A DNA stretch of 64,000 bases from Paenibacillus baekrokdamisoli. Its GTDB lineage: Bacteria; Bacillota; Bacilli; Paenibacillales; Paenibacillaceae. The notes under the pieces are model-generated. The model was given only the letters and a program-made list of their open reading frames with translations, was not told the DNA's origin and did no database searches. Below are positions 39,196-49,166 of the stretch, piece after piece (within the stretch, counting starts at the first letter, position 1; each line of letters begins with the position of its first letter). The stretch covers positions 2,604,001 through 2,668,000 of the forward strand of contig NZ_AP019308.1 of assembly GCF_003945345.1 (NCBI RefSeq), read 5' to 3'. A program made the translations under genes and the position numbers.

Positions 39196-40308
39196 ATTCC
39201 TACGATTATGTGATTGGACGAATGAGAGAGAGAGCATATCCGTGGATGGCTGAAAACTATCAATCTGACCTAGCTTGTTTTCATTCCCCCTCTAGTAATC
39301 CGTGATAGTAATCTGATATATAGTATCTAATGTCTTCCTTATTCCATCCAAATATCATTTATCTAATATTAAGGATTCTTTACAATATTCTCTGTCACAC
39401 TCATAAAAGAAAAAGGGTCGCATATCCACACAACACATATTCATGCGGTGAATTGCGACCAGTAAGTTAGATATTTATCTTGACTGCCACATGGATGTTA
39501 CATTCTAACAACAATTAACTGGCACCATCCTCATATTGGGAGCTGGAACAACGTCATCATCTTATTGAATAAGGTTACATCTTTTCCGGCCTCTCAAATG
39601 TAATTTTCCGTGCTCGAAATTCATACCATACAGCCCGCAGATATGATCCGAAAATCGTGCCGTCGCTTCCTTATGGCTGGAGGAGAGGAATAATTACTCC
39701 GGCGTTATCTCACGTGTGAAAGGGGCTTGTTTCATCCCGAAGAAGGATAGCATGGCAGATTAACTCAATTTTTCATTCCTTGATCTTGGCAAAGTTTGTC
39801 CTCCAAGCTCTTCGCGTTTTTTCGCTTCTCGCTGCACTTTGAGACGTTCTAAATAGTTGTAGCCTATTAATACTATCTACTGCCAAATTACGGACGCGTG
39901 GAATGAAATAACGTCGGTTGACGGCTATTACGGTCACTTGACAACTCGCGATATGGGTACGATCGGTCGGTAAATATATGTATAAGCACGTTCCCTTATA
40001 ATAACGTTGTGGCGAGCGACGTATTGGTAAAAAACACGAAGGTAACGGACTATGGGATTCATCGCGCATGATGTAACGGAGCACCCAGATGCGATCATCG
40101 AAGCGCAGCGCAATTTGAACGTAAAAAGAAGCCGATACTAGCCGAAGATATCCAGCGCGCGGTATCGGACTCATTTACGTATAAAAAACTACGCATGTTT
40201 AATCGTTTCGAAGACTTATATGTCATCAGTGTGGTTGAGGTATTGATACGCTTGGGAGACGGGTAGGCATAGACGGTGAGCGGTTCCTCATAGACGAAGT
40301 GACCGACG
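39196..40308. other. Gene-poor, probably decayed stretch
   Basis: No frame here has a ribosome binding site and a recognisable protein. A 133-codon minus-strand frame (39773-40174) has no Shine-Dalgarno and an odd composition. Short plus-strand frames near 40000-40140 look like broken fragments in different phases. A terminator-like hairpin facing the minus strand lies at 39405-39460, which suggests that a minus-strand gene once ended here. Confidence 0.5.
39405..39460 (-). terminator. Terminator-like hairpin with a long loop
   Basis: GGTCGCA (39416-39422) pairs with TGCGACC (39454-39460), followed on the minus strand by CTTTTTCTTTT. The gene it served is not recognisable. Confidence 0.5.
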
Positions 40309-40389
40309 CTACTTCCCCTTAGCCTTCATTAGCGCTAAGATTGCTAAACCTAGTGCTGCCGCAGCTACAATCACTATTAATGTCATCAT
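40309..40389 (-). CDS. Small membrane peptide, 26 aa
   Basis: ATG at 40389 to TAG at 40309, preceded by GAAAGGAAG about nine bases upstream. The peptide starts MMTLIVIVAAAALGLAIL and ends LMKAKGK: one hydrophobic helix with a basic C-terminus. It lies in the gene-poor stretch downstream of spo0A. No family recognised; it could be a phage- or toxin-like remnant or a genuine small membrane protein. Confidence 0.4.
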   Translation of the reverse strand: MMTLIVIVAAAALGLAILALMKAKGK

Positions 40390-40626
40390 TGACCGGCACT
40401 TCCTTTCATGAACGAGTCAATCAATTCTCCGCCATTCTCACGTAAATTATACGTATAACTCACCGAAAAATTACGTGTTGATGGCGAATGCTTCGCTGAG
40501 ACTCAAAGAAACTAAAGATGAATACGTAGAGTTAACGGTTAATCCAGGATCGTTTTGCAGCAAGAAGGAGTTCGTTAAAATGGCACTAGGTTCATAAACA
40601 GACTTTGCGGAACATTTCAATTACCG

Positions 40627-40658
40627 CAAAAAAAGCCGAGGCATAAAACGCCTCGGCT
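40627..40658 (-). terminator. Strong terminator downstream of spo0A
   Basis: Arms AGCCGAGGC (40634-40642) and GCCTCGGCT (40650-40658), then seven T on the minus strand. It lies about 190 bp past the spo0A stop; nothing else is seen between. Confidence 0.8.
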
Positions 40659-40846
40659 CGTTTGCTATTAACCAATTATCTTTAATACTCAACCACCCGA
40701 CAAACTCACTTAGAAAGCGAGGTGAAAAACGCAGAAGTTTAACTCATTTGCAGCAATAAAGTTAATCGGAAAGGTGAAACTCCCTTGACCGCAAATTCAC
40801 TGTTTCAGCAACCGCCAAATAACCGAAAACCTTACGCTGCTTACTT

Positions 40847-41653
40847 TCACGATACCTTATGCTCAATCCGCAGTTTATCCGCAACCATCGCAATAAACTC
40901 ACTATTCGTCGGTTTCGATTTGCTGATGTTGATCGTGTAACCAAAAAGATGAGAGATGCTGTCAATATTACCACGTGTCCAAGCTACTTCTATCGCATGG
41001 CGAATGGCACGTTCAACGCGGGAGGGTGTAGTTTTGAATTTCTCGGCAATCGCTGGATAAAGCGTCTTCGTAATAGCCCCCAAGATTTCAATGTTATTGT
41101 AAACCATAGTGATGGCTTCACGTAAATATTGATATCCTTTAATATGAGCTGGAACACCAATTTCATGAATGATACTAGTGATATTTGCGTCTAAGTTTTT
41201 CCCTTTTGCAATAGGTACTACATTTGACTTTGACATCGATGAGAAAGATGATGAGTTAGAAATCACTGTTGAATTATTGACTAGCTGACGAATCCGGTTA
41301 GCTAAAATTTCCATATCGAATGGCTTGAGTATGTAGTATGAAGCTCCAAGCTGTACTGCTTTTTGAGTAATATTCTCTTGCCCAAATGCCGTTAACATAA
41401 TAATCTTCGGCATCGGCGATAAATTCATTTCTCGCAGACGTTCCAATACCCCCAAACCATCTAAGTGAGGCATAATGATATCCAAAATTAGAACATCTGG
41501 TACTTCTCTCGTCTCTTCAAGCAGACGAAGCACTTCTTCACCATTGTACGCGATACCGGTAACGACCATATCGTTTTGTTCTGAAATATACTCCGATAAC
41601 AAATTTGTAAATTCCCGGTTGTCGTCAGCTAATAAAACTTCAATTCTTTGCAA
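40847..41653 (-). CDS. spo0A: Sporulation master regulator Spo0A
   Basis: A 268-residue response regulator. The receiver domain (1-125) has acidic D10-D11, phospho-acceptor D58 in [13 protein letters not shown], and Lys in YILKPFD. After a Ser-rich linker the DNA-binding domain (about 150-268) is unmistakable: [20 protein letters not shown] and [21 protein letters not shown], then [16 protein letters not shown]. It switches cells from growth to sporulation. TTG start after GAGGAGGACTATAC. It follows spoIVB, as in all Bacillales. The upstream gap carries 0A boxes and a sigma-H-like promoter. Confidence 0.97.
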   Translation of the reverse strand: MQRIEVLLADDNREFTNLLSEYISEQNDMVVTGIAYNGEEVLRLLEETREVPDVLILDIIMPHLDGLGVLERLREMNLSPMPKIIMLTAFGQENITQKAVQLGASYYILKPFDMEILANRIRQLVNNSTVISNSSSFSSMSKSNVVPIAKGKNLDANITSIIHEIGVPAHIKGYQYLREAITMVYNNIEILGAITKTLYPAIAEKFKTTPSRVERAIRHAIEVAWTRGNIDSISHLFGYTINISKSKPTNSEFIAMVADKLRIEHKVS

Positions 41654-41733
41654 AGTATAGTCCTCCTCAGATAGAATCCGTCGCTAAAGTGTAAGAGATA
41701 AAACTTCCGTCTAACCCTTCCTGTCTAACTTAC

Positions 41734-41855
41734 ATTTTCGACACAAGAAATTAAATTCCTTCTGTCGAATAATATTTTTCTTTATTTTTTATTGGTGATA
41801 CTTTATAATGTATATTTTAATACATGAACCATCATCTTTCGAACATTTTCGACAA
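41734..41855 (-). promoter_or_regulatory. spo0A regulatory region: sigma-H-like promoter and three 0A boxes
   Basis: Sigma-H-like GAAGGAATT (41754-41762) is followed 11 bp later by GTCGAAAAT (41734-41742), one mismatch in RNNGAATWW. 0A boxes (TGTCGAA core) lie at 41737-41743, 41763-41769 (opposite strand) and 41848-41855, the last a perfect TTGTCGAA. Two of them flank or overlap the promoter, consistent with the known autoregulation of spo0A. Confidence 0.7.
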
Positions 41856-41924
41856 AATAGCTTATTGAAAATTCATCTGAATTCATTAATGAATCTAAAG
41901 ATGAGTTCCTCACCAAAAATAAAA

Positions 41925-41953
41925 ATCTTAAGGCGATTAAGACGCCTTAAGAT
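41925..41953 (-). terminator. spoIVB terminator
   Basis: Arms ATCTTAAGGCG (41925-41935) and CGCCTTAAGAT (41943-41953) flank the stop codon; the minus strand continues TTTTTATTTTT. It separates spoIVB from spo0A. Confidence 0.75.
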
Positions 41954-43271
41954 CCACGTTCGCTTGCTTTAAAAGTACGCCTGCATCCTGAAGCATCCAT
42001 TCGATGAAACAACCATACCCCGAAGTCGGATCATTAACAAAGACATGTGTGACCGCCCCAATGAGTTTGCCATCTTGAATAATTGGACTTCCTGACATAC
42101 CTTGCACAATCCCACCTGTTTGTTCCAACAATCTAGAATCTGTAATTTTGATTACCATTCCTTTCGTTGCTGGAGAAGATTGACGTGTGACATGAACGAT
42201 CTCTACATTGAATCTTTCGACCTTTTGGCCATTCACAACCGTAAGGAGCTGAGCAGGTCCTTCTTTTACTTCTTCAGCAAAAGCAACTGGCACAGCGTCC
42301 TGATCATAGCTGTGAGATGGAAGCTCCTGCATTTTGCCGAATATACCGAAAGAGGTATTCCGCTCAATATTACCAAGAACCTTGCTTTCTTTTACAAAAT
42401 GAGCACGTTTCTCACCAGGTTCACCATTTTGGCTTTTATTGATGGAGGTCACATTAGATTGTAAAATTTGGCCTTCGCCAACTTCAATTGGTGTTTGCGT
42501 GTCCATGTCCGTAATCACATGACCTAGTGCACCGTAAACGCCTTGATCAGGAGCGTAAAAGGTAAGCGTGCCAACGCCTGCTGCAGAATCACGGATGTAT
42601 AAACCTAGACGCCAAGCTTGATCTTCTACATCGAATACTGGGGAAAGTGTGGTTTGGAAGTGATGAGTGCCACGCTTGACCGTTAGACGCAATGGCTGCT
42701 TGGAGCCACCTGCTTCCTCAGCCATCTCAGCAACCTTATGAACCTCATTCACATACTTCCCATTTATTCGAATAATAAGATCCCCTAATTGCAAATTAGC
42801 TGTTTCGCCAGGAGACACCTTTACTCCTTTGCCGCTCATCACCTGATGATGCCCAACTACCATAATACCAGCTGACTTTACTTTCACGCCGATTGTTTGA
42901 CCACCCGGGATAACTCTCAAGTCAGGGACTACATTAACTTTGACCGTTTTGAATGGAATTTTACCGAACAGCTTCAATTTCATCGTAGTTTCACCGCTAT
43001 GATGAGATTGTATCGACAATGGTCTGTTCAGATTAACGGATGAAGATCGATTCATCGAACCATTCACATGGAGCATATTAGGGTCAACGGTGACTTCCGC
43101 ATGTACAGGCATGCCATAATCTAACTGCTTTAATTGACCTGAGAACAAACGAAGCTCATTTGGAAAGGCAGCAAAATGTTGAAATGGGGAGGAAATGCCA
43201 AGCATACAGACAATAATAACGAGAACAAGACCAAGCCACCGCTTTCGCTGATTGGCATTCAATGACTTCAC
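41937..43271 (-). CDS. spoIVB: SpoIVB peptidase (S55)
   Basis: A 444-residue forespore-secreted serine protease that cuts SpoIVFA and triggers pro-sigma-K processing. An N-terminal membrane anchor (WLGLVLVIIVCMLGI, near 13-27) precedes a PDZ domain (about 120-205: VSPGETANLQLGDLIIRING). The S55 domain has His in GALGHVITDMDTQT and the catalytic Ser in GMSGSPIIQDGKLIGAVTH (Ser near 393-395). A GTG start at 43271 sits very close to AGGGAG, so TTG three codons on is possible. It lies between recN and spo0A. Confidence 0.93.
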   Translation of the reverse strand: MKSLNANQRKRWLGLVLVIIVCMLGISSPFQHFAAFPNELRLFSGQLKQLDYGMPVHAEVTVDPNMLHVNGSMNRSSSVNLNRPLSIQSHHSGETTMKLKLFGKIPFKTVKVNVVPDLRVIPGGQTIGVKVKSAGIMVVGHHQVMSGKGVKVSPGETANLQLGDLIIRINGKYVNEVHKVAEMAEEAGGSKQPLRLTVKRGTHHFQTTLSPVFDVEDQAWRLGLYIRDSAAGVGTLTFYAPDQGVYGALGHVITDMDTQTPIEVGEGQILQSNVTSINKSQNGEPGEKRAHFVKESKVLGNIERNTSFGIFGKMQELPSHSYDQDAVPVAFAEEVKEGPAQLLTVVNGQKVERFNVEIVHVTRQSSPATKGMVIKITDSRLLEQTGGIVQGMSGSPIIQDGKLIGAVTHVFVNDPTSGYGCFIEWMLQDAGVLLKQANVDLKAS

Positions 43272-43384
43272 GCTCCCTGTTGCTAAATCGCTTGACGAGA
43301 AAGGTGTTCGCCATTTGCGTACCTTTAAGGTATCCCTGCCCCCACTGTTTTATGTCGCCAAAAACATTCCCAAAATCCCTTCCA

Positions 43385-45085
43385 TTAGGCTCCCTTTTGT
43401 TTAAAAGCCAAGTCAAGCATTTCTTGTGCATGATGGCGAGTTTTTTCCGTAACTTCCACACCACCAAGCATGCGAGCCAATTCTTCAATTCGTGTCATGT
43501 TCTCAAGCTCTGTGACAAGAGTGGATGTCCGCTCTGCCACAATTGTTTTTCTTATCTCATAATGGTGATCCGCCATACAAGCAACCTGCGGCAAATGTGT
43601 GATTGAGAAGACTTGGCACTGCGTCGATAAACGAGACATTTTCTCTGCAATTGCTTGCGCTGCTCTTCCACTCACCCCAGTATCCACCTCATCGAATACG
43701 AGTACAGGTACAAGGTCAATGGAAGCAAAGATTGTTTTTAGTGCAAGCATGATACGAGACATTTCGCCGCCTGAGGCAATTTTGTTAAGAGGCTTAAGCG
43801 GTTCCCCTGGGTTAGGGGCAATAAGAAAAGCAGCTTCATCGATCCCATTCGCATAAAGCCTATAAGACTCTCCCTCAGCCTGCTGATGAAGTTCAACACA
43901 AAACGTGGTTCGTTCCATTTGGAGTTGTCTAAGTTCTGCCTCAATCGCAGCAGCGAGTCGATTAGCCGCTTCTTGACGAACCACAGATAATTCCTTGCCA
44001 AGCTGAATGGCTTCATCATGCAATCGAGCTTGCTCCGCTTGTAGACGAGCCAGATGCTCATCTCGATTCTCAATTTTATCTGCTTCTGACTGAATTCGAT
44101 CTAAATAGGTTAAGATATCAGGAATCGATTCACCATACTTACGTTTCAAGCTATGTATGAAATCAAGTCTGTCATCAATGAAGTTAAGGCGCTCGGGATC
44201 AGAATCAACACCATCACGGTAATCCCTCAACTGAAATGAAGCATCCTCAAGTTGATAAAAGCTGGATTGAAGCTGCTCCAAGAGCGGTCCAAGAAGTTCA
44301 GGATCATACTCACGTATATCTGTAATTCGACTTATAGCCCGACTGATTGCATCTAACCCCTTATTACCGTATAACAGGGTGTACGCTTCAGAAGAAGCAT
44401 CACGCCGTTTGACGGAAGAGACTAGCTTAAGCTTCTCTTCCGCGAGCAGCTCATCCTCTCCAGCCTTTAGTCGTGCTGATTCAATTTCTTCAATTTGGAA
44501 ACGATAAAGGTCAAGCATTTGCATGTTTTGTCTGGATGAATCCTCTAGTTCTCTAAGCTGGTGTCGTATCTTCTCATGCTGACGAAAGGCATCTTTATAA
44601 TTGACCAATATGGAAGATACCTTATCACCCGCATAGGAATCTAACCAGTCCAAATGTTTCTCTGTACGAAATAAAGATTGATGTTCGTGTTGACCATGGA
44701 TGTTAACGAGACATTCTCCTGCTTCACGAAGCATAGACATCGTGACAATATGTCCATTCACTCGGCTAACGCTTTTACCCTGAGACGAGAGCTCACGTCG
44801 AATAACAAGCCCTTCATCGGTCCTGGCATCTATTCCAAACGATTGGAGTATTCCCCATACCGGATGATTCCGCGGCAGCTCAAACATAGCCTCGATCTCC
44901 GCTTTATCACAGCCGTACCGAACCATATCTGACGATCCTCTGCCTCCAACAACAAGACTAAGTGCATCAATTAATATCGATTTGCCGGCTCCCGTCTCAC
45001 CCGTTAATACATGAAATCCATCATAAAACCGAACCGTTACCGATTCAACGACAGCCAAATTACGTATGGATAGCTCGCGAAGCAT
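43385..45085 (-). CDS. recN: DNA repair protein RecN
   Basis: A 566-residue SMC-like ATPase that gathers broken DNA ends. Walker A is in FHVLTGETGAGKSILIDALS (near 30), a coiled-coil middle spans about 150-390, the signature LNKIASGGEMSRIMLALKT lies near 430, and Walker B VPVLVFDEVDTGVSG near 460. AAAGGAGGAGAG precedes the ATG. It is in the conserved order argR-recN-spoIVB. Confidence 0.95.
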   Translation of the reverse strand: MLRELSIRNLAVVESVTVRFYDGFHVLTGETGAGKSILIDALSLVVGGRGSSDMVRYGCDKAEIEAMFELPRNHPVWGILQSFGIDARTDEGLVIRRELSSQGKSVSRVNGHIVTMSMLREAGECLVNIHGQHEHQSLFRTEKHLDWLDSYAGDKVSSILVNYKDAFRQHEKIRHQLRELEDSSRQNMQMLDLYRFQIEEIESARLKAGEDELLAEEKLKLVSSVKRRDASSEAYTLLYGNKGLDAISRAISRITDIREYDPELLGPLLEQLQSSFYQLEDASFQLRDYRDGVDSDPERLNFIDDRLDFIHSLKRKYGESIPDILTYLDRIQSEADKIENRDEHLARLQAEQARLHDEAIQLGKELSVVRQEAANRLAAAIEAELRQLQMERTTFCVELHQQAEGESYRLYANGIDEAAFLIAPNPGEPLKPLNKIASGGEMSRIMLALKTIFASIDLVPVLVFDEVDTGVSGRAAQAIAEKMSRLSTQCQVFSITHLPQVACMADHHYEIRKTIVAERTSTLVTELENMTRIEELARMLGGVEVTEKTRHHAQEMLDLAFKQKGA

Positions 45086-45154
45086 GAATGCTCTCCTCCT
45101 TTATTTCTGTCAACTTATCTCATTGCTTTCATACGACTTCGTTCATGACCAAAA

Positions 45155-45604
45155 TTAATTCATCAATCCAAGCAGTCGATCAACAACTTCCGCGCTTTGG
45201 ATTTTGGTTCTGCAAATAATAAGAATGGTATCATCACCGCAAATGGTACCCATAACCTCAGTCCACTCCATATTGTCAATCATAGCTCCAATCGCATTTG
45301 CAGTACCAGGCAAGCATTTCATAACAACGAGATTGTCAGTAAAATCAATATGGACAAAGTGATCGGTTAATGTCCGTTTGAGCTTATAGATAGGGTTTAC
45401 TCGCTGCTCTTGCGGCATTGAATATTTATAACGTCCATCTTCTGCTGGTACTTTTATCAGCTGCATTTCTTTAATATCTCTCGATACAGTTGCTTGGGTT
45501 ACCTGAAATCCTTCTTCTCGTAAACCTTCAACAAGCTCATCCTGCGTTTCGATAACGGAATGATTAATTAACTCTCGAATTTTCATCTGTCTGACGCTCT
45601 TCAT
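45155..45604 (-). CDS. argR: Arginine repressor ArgR/AhrC
   Basis: A 149-residue hexameric regulator of arginine synthesis and breakdown. The winged helix is in ETQDELVEGLREEGFQVTQA and TVSRDIKEMQLIKVPAEDG; the arginine-binding domain has KCLPGTANAIGAMIDNMEW and TICGDDTILIICRT. GGGGGATTTC precedes the ATG. It lies directly upstream of recN, the usual arrangement. Confidence 0.95.
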   Translation of the reverse strand: MKSVRQMKIRELINHSVIETQDELVEGLREEGFQVTQATVSRDIKEMQLIKVPAEDGRYKYSMPQEQRVNPIYKLKRTLTDHFVHIDFTDNLVVMKCLPGTANAIGAMIDNMEWTEVMGTICGDDTILIICRTKIQSAEVVDRLLGLMN

Positions 45605-45631
45605 GAAATCCCCCTCAATTGGTTCAAGCTT

Positions 45632-46090
45632 TTAACCAAAACGGAATGTTATGGTTCTTATTGTTCTATCTCTCTGATCGATAAACAAAATACCTTCACA
45701 TTCAGGCATAAGTAAAGCATAGACCAATAAACGGTCTCTTACTCCACTGCCAGTCCAATCAATTGGCATTCGGTCACGTGCGGTCTTTACGATATAATGC
45801 TTACCATCTTTCTCAGCAATTAAATCAATAAATAATCGACTATATAAAGTTTGTCCATCTAAATCAATTGTAATAGGCACACGGTACTTCCCATGAGTTA
45901 CCTCATAGCCCGCTTGTTCTAAAAAAATAACATGCTCATCATTCTCACGTACTTCTTCTGCTCGGCTTAGCAGCAGTTTCGAGTTCAAGCCTGGCGGTTC
46001 ATGTAACCAGCGATAAAACATTCGGTATAACCAGAAAATGAGTATGCTTCCGGCGATCAGCATCACAAGCCAGTCACCATACTTGTCCAT
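45632..46090 (-). CDS. Membrane-anchored protein with degenerate PD-(D/E)XK-like domain
   Basis: A 152-residue protein. One N-terminal membrane helix (WLVMLIAGSILIFWLYRMFY, about 7-26) is followed by a cytoplasmic domain. YSRLFIDLIAEKDGKHYIVK, then VRDRLLVYALLMPECEGILF, resembles the D ... E-x-K core and following helix of RecB/Cas4-type nucleases. The catalytic Glu of E-x-K is replaced (YIVKT), so catalysis is doubtful. It sits between yqxC and argR; B. subtilis has nothing there. The assignment is by motif order only. Confidence 0.5.
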   Translation of the reverse strand: MDKYGDWLVMLIAGSILIFWLYRMFYRWLHEPPGLNSKLLLSRAEEVRENDEHVIFLEQAGYEVTHGKYRVPITIDLDGQTLYSRLFIDLIAEKDGKHYIVKTARDRMPIDWTGSGVRDRLLVYALLMPECEGILFIDQRDRTIRTITFRFG

Positions 46091-46247
46091 TGCATCCCTC
46101 CATTCAATACCACGAAACGATTACTAATCATTTCGCGTTCAAGGGGGATATTTCCTCTTCCAGAAAACCGAACGCTTGTTTGGTTAGTGTATCAAATATT
46201 TTCAATTCTGAAAAGAGGAACATGCAGAAAGGATGCCCTTAATAAAC

Positions 46248-46287
46248 AAAAAGAGTCATTTTCTCGGTCAAAACCGAAAAAAGACTC
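46248..46287 (-). terminator. Terminator after yqxC
   Basis: GAGTC (46253-46257) pairs with GACTC (46283-46287), with TCGGT/ACCGA inside, and TTTTTGTTTATT follows on the minus strand. It separates yqxC from the membrane-anchored gene. Confidence 0.65.
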
Positions 46288-46319
46288 CATGTCCCATCAT
46301 AGGACCTACAAATAATAAC

Positions 46320-47138
46320 TCAAGAGAACGTTTGACTTGCTTCTGTTACCAGTTCAGCTATTCGCTCAGCATCTGGATGAGGTTGCTCAATTCCCGGTTG
46401 CCATTTCCAATGGGCAAGGAACTCAATATTTCCTTCACCGCCAGTTATAGGTGAGAACGTTAGATGCAGTAGTTCATAGCCTTGCTCAGCTGCAAAAGTC
46501 AAAACGGTATTTAAAACCTCTCTATGAACAGCATGATCTCGTATGACACCCGACTTGCCAACCTTATCGCGTCCCGCTTCAAACTGAGGCTTGATTAAGG
46601 CAACAACCTCAGCACCCGCACTCAGAAGTGTTCCAAGCGTAGGCAGTATAAGCTTTAATGAGATGAATGATACATCAATCGAAGCAAATGATGGCGCTGG
46701 ACCAACAAGATCAGCTGGCTTCATATAGCGGAAATTCACGCGCTCCATTACGTTCACACGTTCATCTTGTCTCAAAGACCAGTCAAGCTGATTATAACCC
46801 ACATCAATTGCATATACATAAGAAGCACCATTCTTCAGCGCGCAATCCGTGAAGCCGCCTGTGGAGGCACCAATGTCTAACATAACTACCTGGTCCATTT
46901 TCAATTCAAACTGCTTGATAGCCTTCTCCAGCTTTAAGCCACCACGACTTACATAAGGATGCAAGGCTCCCTTTACTTTGATTTCTGCCGTCCGGAGCAC
47001 CTTCATTCCGCTCTTCTCCATACGTTCCCCATCAACAATAACGAGGCCAGCCATTAAAGCCGCTTTCGCCTTCACTCGACTATCATAGAAGCCTTGTTCG
47101 ACTAGTAATATATCTATGCGTTCTTTTGCTATTGTCAT
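46320..47138 (-). CDS. yqxC: TlyA-type rRNA 2'-O-methyltransferase (YqxC)
   Basis: A 272-residue protein with an N-terminal S4 RNA-binding domain (RIDILLVEQGFYDSRVKAKA, 8-65) and an FtsJ-like methyltransferase domain (MLDIGASTGGFTDCALKNGA near 90; SFASIDVSFISLKLILPTL; GGEGNIEFLAHW near the end). TlyA relatives methylate ribosomal RNA. The order dxs-yqxC-argR is as in B. subtilis, where it is called yqxC. It follows dxs by 16 bp and ends at a terminator. Confidence 0.9.
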   Translation of the reverse strand: MTIAKERIDILLVEQGFYDSRVKAKAALMAGLVIVDGERMEKSGMKVLRTAEIKVKGALHPYVSRGGLKLEKAIKQFELKMDQVVMLDIGASTGGFTDCALKNGASYVYAIDVGYNQLDWSLRQDERVNVMERVNFRYMKPADLVGPAPSFASIDVSFISLKLILPTLGTLLSAGAEVVALIKPQFEAGRDKVGKSGVIRDHAVHREVLNTVLTFAAEQGYELLHLTFSPITGGEGNIEFLAHWKWQPGIEQPHPDAERIAELVTEASQTFS

Positions 47139-47154
47139 CTACCTTCTCCCGTTC

Positions 47155-49053
47155 TTACGCCGGGCCAGTTGCTCGCTTGCGCACACTCGGCAGCAAAGCT
47201 TTAAGCTCGGTGACAACACGTTCCGTAGTCAGTCCTATTTCTTGACGCTGTTCCTCAATCGAGCCATGCTCAACAAAAACGTCAGGTACGCCCATAATAC
47301 GAATTGGAGCAGTCTGTTTGTTATGAAGCGAGTAGAATTCCAAGATCGCGCTTCCTAACCCGCCAAGCTCTGCCCCTTCTTCTAAGACCAGCATATGCTG
47401 GCGTTCGTTAGCAAGCTTGAGCAGCATCGCCTCATCAAGCGGCTTGATAAATCTGGCATTGATTATGCGTAGGTTAAGTCCTTCCCGTTTCAACAGCTCC
47501 GCTGCTTCTTCAGCAATCTGCAGCATTGGACCGATGGCTACGATAACGGCAGAATCACCCTCACGCACGGTTTCCCATGAGCCAATAGGAATTGGAATCA
47601 TTTCTTTATCCATAGCAACACCAAGACCATTAATTCGCGGATACCGAATGGCTATCGGTCCATCATTATAGTCAACTGCCGTTTTCATCATACGGCGAAG
47701 CTCGTTCTCATCTTTAGGCATCATCAATACCATGTTTGGGATATGACGCATGTAGGGGATATCAAACACACCGTGATGTGTTTCACCATCTGGACCAACA
47801 AAACCTGCACGATCAATCGCAAAGATAACATTAGCATTTTGACGGCAAATATCATGAACAATTTGATCATATGCACGCTGCAAAAAGGTTGAGTAAACCG
47901 CATATACCGGTTTCATGCCCTCCATCGCGAGCGCCGCGCACATGGTAGCCGCATGCTGTTCAGCAATACCTACATCAATCATACGGTTTGGATAACGCTC
48001 AGCGAATTTCAATAAGCCCGATCCGCCTGGCATAGCTGGGGTAACCGCAACAATCCGTTTATCCTGTTCAGCCAATTCCATTAAAGCCTCACTGAAAACC
48101 TCCGTATACATTGGAGGACCTACTGCCTTGAGCACCTGACCTGATTCAATCTTGTATGGCGTGATTCCATGCCATTTGAAAGAATCTGCTTCCGCGGGTG
48201 AATAACCTTTTCCTTTAACCGTAATGACATGGACAAGCACCGGTCCGCTTACACTGTTTGCTTGCTCCATCACATCAATTAATTGATTAAAGTCATGTCC
48301 ATCCACGGGCCCAAGATATGTGAAGCCAAATTGCTCGAACAGAATACCGCTTACGAGCAAATATTTAATGCTATCTTTGAAACGCTCAGCTGTCTTAGCA
48401 AGCTTGCCACCGATAGCTGGAATTTTGTTTAACAGTTGGTTCAGATCTTCTTTTGCCTTCTGATAATGGCGGTCGGTTCTGATCTTGCCAAGATAGTGAT
48501 GCAAAGCCCCTACGTTAGGTGCAATCGACATTTCATTATCATTTAGTATGACCATAAGATTCTTCTTCTCATGACCAATATGATTAAGAGCTTCGAGCGC
48601 CATCCCACCCGTTAGCGCACCGTCGCCTATGACAGCTACAACCTTATTGTTCTCGCCCTTCAAATCACGAGCCAAAGCCATACCCATCGCAGCGGACAGA
48701 GAGGTGCTGCTATGTCCTGCTTCCCAAACGTCATGCGGACTCTCGGAACGTTTAATAAAGCCGCATAATCCTTTATATTTACGCAATGTATCGAACTGGT
48801 CTTTACGACCTGTTAAAATTTTATGAACATATGACTGATGTCCCACATCAAAAATAAACTTATCCGTAGGGCTATCATATAAATAATGCAGCGCAAGCGT
48901 AAGCTCAACTACTCCTAGATTCGGAGCAAGATGACCCCCAGTTGCGGATAGCTTTTCAATCAAAAACTTACGGATCTCTTCGGCTAACTGTTCTAATTGG
49001 GCTACAGATAAAGTCTTCAAATCTTTGGGCCCGCTAATTTTTTCGAGCAACAC
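47155..49053 (-). CDS. dxs: 1-deoxy-D-xylulose-5-phosphate synthase
   Basis: A 632-residue thiamine-diphosphate enzyme making DXP from pyruvate and glyceraldehyde-3-phosphate, the first step of the MEP isoprenoid pathway. Early segments are [17 protein letters not shown] and [16 protein letters not shown]. The ThDP motif is [18 protein letters not shown], with [13 protein letters not shown] after it (near 150-180), and the C-terminal half has [23 protein letters not shown] start at 49053 with GAGG upstream. ispA is 113 bp upstream, so two isoprenoid genes are grouped. Confidence 0.96.
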   Translation of the reverse strand: MLLEKISGPKDLKTLSVAQLEQLAEEIRKFLIEKLSATGGHLAPNLGVVELTLALHYLYDSPTDKFIFDVGHQSYVHKILTGRKDQFDTLRKYKGLCGFIKRSESPHDVWEAGHSSTSLSAAMGMALARDLKGENNKVVAVIGDGALTGGMALEALNHIGHEKKNLMVILNDNEMSIAPNVGALHHYLGKIRTDRHYQKAKEDLNQLLNKIPAIGGKLAKTAERFKDSIKYLLVSGILFEQFGFTYLGPVDGHDFNQLIDVMEQANSVSGPVLVHVITVKGKGYSPAEADSFKWHGITPYKIESGQVLKAVGPPMYTEVFSEALMELAEQDKRIVAVTPAMPGGSGLLKFAERYPNRMIDVGIAEQHAATMCAALAMEGMKPVYAVYSTFLQRAYDQIVHDICRQNANVIFAIDRAGFVGPDGETHHGVFDIPYMRHIPNMVLMMPKDENELRRMMKTAVDYNDGPIAIRYPRINGLGVAMDKEMIPIPIGSWETVREGDSAVIVAIGPMLQIAEEAAELLKREGLNLRIINARFIKPLDEAMLLKLANERQHMLVLEEGAELGGLGSAILEFYSLHNKQTAPIRIMGVPDVFVEHGSIEEQRQEIGLTTERVVTELKALLPSVRKRATGPA

Positions 49054-49166
49054 GTTATTTCCTCGCTTTCCCGGTCAACGGCACACGCTGTCCAATAAAC
49101 GTCTAACGTTTGTGACTAAAGTATAACATAGACGCTTCAGATACCCAAGACTAGACTACGAATGGA

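Noticed and set aside
39773..40174. 133-codon minus-strand frame downstream of spo0A.
   Set aside because: It has no ribosome binding site, an Arg/Ser/Tyr-heavy composition, and no recognisable motif; it is treated as part of a decayed region.
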